A DNA stretch of 53,002 nucleotides, from the IMG/VR virus record IMGVR_UViG_3300007344_006392, positions 1 through 53,002 of that record. One strand, written 5' to 3'. Position numbers and translations under genes: made by a program. Below the pieces are notes generated by a model. The model had not been told where the DNA came from and searched no databases. It saw nothing but the letters and a program-made list of their open reading frames with translations. Positions within the stretch are counted from its first letter, which is position 1; each line of letters opens with the position of its first letter. The stretch comes from a virus. Positions 51,343 to 53,002 of the stretch are shown here, one piece after another.

Positions 51343-52243
51343 GTTATTAGATAGATTTGAATTGTTATTTCCAACAAATAGTAAAATTTCTGATTTACGT
51401 AGGGCATATACAGACAAAGATTTATCAAGTATATTTAGATTGCTTCCGGATGATGTTAACGGCACAAAAGATGATTTACGTAAAGCAGTTTTAGAAAATA
51501 ATTTGCATAGTATTTTTAGATTGGCCAATGATGATGATTTAAGAAAACTTATCTTGGAAGACAATACGTGGAAACTGTGGCCTATTCTTGAAAGATATGT
51601 AGATACACAATTTATTGCAGCATTTAAAAACTTTTTTGTAAATGAAACTGAAATTTGGGACGATTGTTTTAGTAGAGGACAATTACAAAGTAAATTATGG
51701 TTAGTTGAAGAACTTAAAAAACAAAAAGTAGATTTAGGAACAGTGTATTTGTGTGCTGGATGGTATGCTACACTTGCTACAATGCTTTTTGAAAGTGGTA
51801 TGAAAGTAGACAAGATACGAAGTTTTGATATTGATCCAACTTGTGTTGACATTGCTGAAACATTTAACAAGCCATGGTTTGTAGACAACTGGCGTTTTAA
51901 ATCAGTTACCAAAGATATCATGCATATAACATATGATGAGCATTGGTGGGAAAGTTGGAGCAATGCTAATAATAGAATGAGCAAGCCTATTCTTGATAAA
52001 CCAGACACAATAATAAACACTAGTTGCGAACATATACAAAATTTCTCAGATTGGTATGCTAAAATTCCAGATGGAAAATTAGTAGTTTTACAAAATAATG
52101 ATTACTTTGATATAGATGATCATGTAAACTGTGTAAATAGTTTGCAAGAGTTTGAAGCAATGACTACTATGCGTAAAGTTTTATATAATGGTAAAAGAGA
52201 TTTACCAAAATACACAAGGTTTATGAGAATTGGATTTAAGTAA
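51329..52243 (+). CDS. SAM-dependent methyltransferase-like protein (2)
   Basis: 304 residues from the ATG at 51329 with AGGAG upstream (an earlier in-frame start at 51296 would sit deep in the previous gene). The first ~75 residues hold two helical repeats built around DLRxA/DLRKxxLExN and SIFRL. The rest matches the protein at 33447: GQLQSKLWLVEEL, TVYLCAGWYATLATMLF, IRSFDIDPTCVDIA, TIINTSCEHI, LVVLQNNDYFDIDDHVN. Class I methyltransferase fold is likely. It overlaps the GT gene by 14 nt, so is probably driven by the same sigma70 promoter. Confidence 0.6.
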   Translation: MQTFELLDRFELLFPTNSKISDLRRAYTDKDLSSIFRLLPDDVNGTKDDLRKAVLENNLHSIFRLANDDDLRKLILEDNTWKLWPILERYVDTQFIAAFKNFFVNETEIWDDCFSRGQLQSKLWLVEELKKQKVDLGTVYLCAGWYATLATMLFESGMKVDKIRSFDIDPTCVDIAETFNKPWFVDNWRFKSVTKDIMHITYDEHWWESWSNANNRMSKPILDKPDTIINTSCEHIQNFSDWYAKIPDGKLVVLQNNDYFDIDDHVNCVNSLQEFEAMTTMRKVLYNGKRDLPKYTRFMRIGFK

Positions 52244-52454
52244 TTTTTCAGTAAGACAGTTACAATTAGAAAGTGCAAGAGCATTAAGCACAATGGAAGC
52301 AACAAATAACAATATTTGGATGTTTAACAAAGAAGCACATCATAACAGTTGGAATTGGTATTGTGCTGTTATACATTGGTATATTGACCAATACGGTGAC
52401 TTGCCTAGCAAAACAGGACCCGGAAAAAACATTAGGTTAGTTCTTGATGATTGA
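52230..52454 (+). CDS. Small protein of unknown function
   Basis: 74 residues if the TTG at 52230 is used; the first ATG is at residue 22, and the true start is unsure. Trp/Asn/His-rich middle (WMFNKEAHHNSWNWYCAVIHW) and a C-terminal PSKTGPGKNIRLVLDD. It fills the gap between the methyltransferase-like gene and the radical SAM gene, overlapping them by 14 and 8 nt like the other genes here, which supports a real gene. It does not look like a typical peptide precursor, though that cannot be excluded. Confidence 0.45.
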   Translation: MDLSNFSVRQLQLESARALSTMEATNNNIWMFNKEAHHNSWNWYCAVIHWYIDQYGDLPSKTGPGKNIRLVLDD

Positions 52455-53002
52455 GCTTGCAAATCCATATAAGCATATTACATGGGAATGTACAACAGTA
52501 TGCAATTATGCCTGTTCATATTGTGCACCTGAATTGCATGATAGTAAATATAGGTGGCCTTCATCTAAACAAACTGATAAGATCATAAACTTAGTAAAGG
52601 ATTTCAGTAACGGTGAAAAAATTGCGTTTGATATTATGGGAGGAGAGCCAACACTATGGCCTAGCTTAGAGATTTTTTGTGAAGCGTTAAAGGACATAGC
52701 AGATATTAGTTTTAGTTCAAATGGTTCTCGTACTTTAAGGTATTGGAAGTCTTTCAAAGCCCCTTTGGATAGAATTTATCTTTCGTTTCATGCCGAATTT
52801 GCTGATGTAGATCATTTTTTGAATATTACAAAAATTTTGTCCTCAAAATACACTACTCATGTGTTTATTATGTATAATCCTGCATACAAACAAAAATGTT
52901 TAGAATTAGCCGATAAAATAGAATCAAATAATATACAAAATTGTAGTTTTGCATTCAAGTTTATAAATGATGATGCAATAAATTACACAGAAGAAGATAA
53001 AC
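52447..53002 (+). CDS. Radical SAM protein, 3'-truncated by window end
   Basis: The frame opens at the ATG 52447 and stays open to the end of the window (185 codons seen). CNYACSYC (C19, C23, C26) and IMGGEPTLWP (GGEP 65-68) form the core; SFSSNGSRTLRYW and YLSFHAEFADVDHF follow. The short N-terminus and GGEPTLW are like the C-terminal twitch group at 23441 and 35425, so auxiliary cysteines are expected beyond the window. It makes fourteen radical SAM genes in 35 kb. Confidence 0.83.
   Translation, partial: MIELANPYKHITWECTTVCNYACSYCAPELHDSKYRWPSSKQTDKIINLVKDFSNGEKIAFDIMGGEPTLWPSLEIFCEALKDIADISFSSNGSRTLRYWKSFKAPLDRIYLSFHAEFADVDHFLNITKILSSKYTTHVFIMYNPAYKQKCLELADKIESNNIQNCSFAFKFINDDAINYTEEDK

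Noticed and set aside
50913-51428. 171-codon open frame on the - strand
   Set aside because: Antisense to the conserved GT domain; no independent start signal or motif.
51310-52020. 236-codon open frame on the - strand
   Set aside because: Antisense to the methyltransferase-like gene, Ser/Leu-rich low-complexity product; the sense frame has clear paralogy to 33447, so this is a shadow.
1-53002. tRNA genes, integrase, attachment sites, strong stem-loop terminators
   Set aside because: None recognised by eye; gene ends mostly overlap, leaving little room for terminators.

Overview
The window looks like a 53-kb piece of an AT-rich, tailed marine bacteriophage of the T4-like (myovirus) type, of the kind that infects Prochlorococcus, Synechococcus or Pelagibacter. 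Supporting signs are perfect T4-type late promoter octamers (TATAAATA), very tight gene packing with 1, 4 and 8 nt overlaps, a tail-fibre/tail-collar gene set, and small conserved proteins that I recognise from marine T4-like phages. The host cannot be read from the sequence. No tRNA, CRISPR array, IS element or integrase is visible, and no stretch longer than about 75 bases lacks a gene.

Left part (1-14875, all + strand): virion genes. There is a giant structural protein (5' end outside the window), a small conserved structural protein, three paralogous tail-fibre proteins sharing one N-terminal module (one with a tail-collar domain), and two paralogous structural proteins. Late promoter octamers sit in the gaps.

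Right part (14879-53002): a large accessory island in alternating gene blocks. It holds fourteen radical SAM genes (one cut by the window end), four SGNH-hydrolase-like proteins, three paralogous proteins of an unrecognised transferase-like family, several GT-A-type glycosyltransferases, an epimerase/dehydratase, a very short DegT-type aminotransferase, an amidinotransferase, three Fe(II)/2-oxoglutarate oxygenase-like proteins, a QueC-like PP-loop ATPase, two methyltransferase-like proteins and another repeat-rich fibre. The radical SAM proteins fall into six with an N-terminal twitch-like cysteine domain, six with a C-terminal twitch/SPASM-like cysteine domain, one SPASM-like protein, and one cut off before its C-terminus can be seen. 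The gene mix suggests synthesis and decoration of a glycan or modified polymer, or post-translational modification of virion fibres. That is inference; no substrate is evident.

Expression signals are unusual. Every divergent junction carries compact promoters, and every convergent junction has genes overlapping at their 3' ends. At five starts a xxTAAATA late box ends exactly 4 nt before the start codon. At two starts a near-perfect sigma70 promoter has its -10 box ending exactly 5 nt before the ATG. Both spacings place transcription initiation at the start codon, suggesting leaderless mRNAs. The sigma70-type promoters precede the glycosyltransferase and QueC/radical SAM blocks, while late boxes precede the oxygenases, the amidinotransferase and virion genes, which hints at early and late modification programmes.
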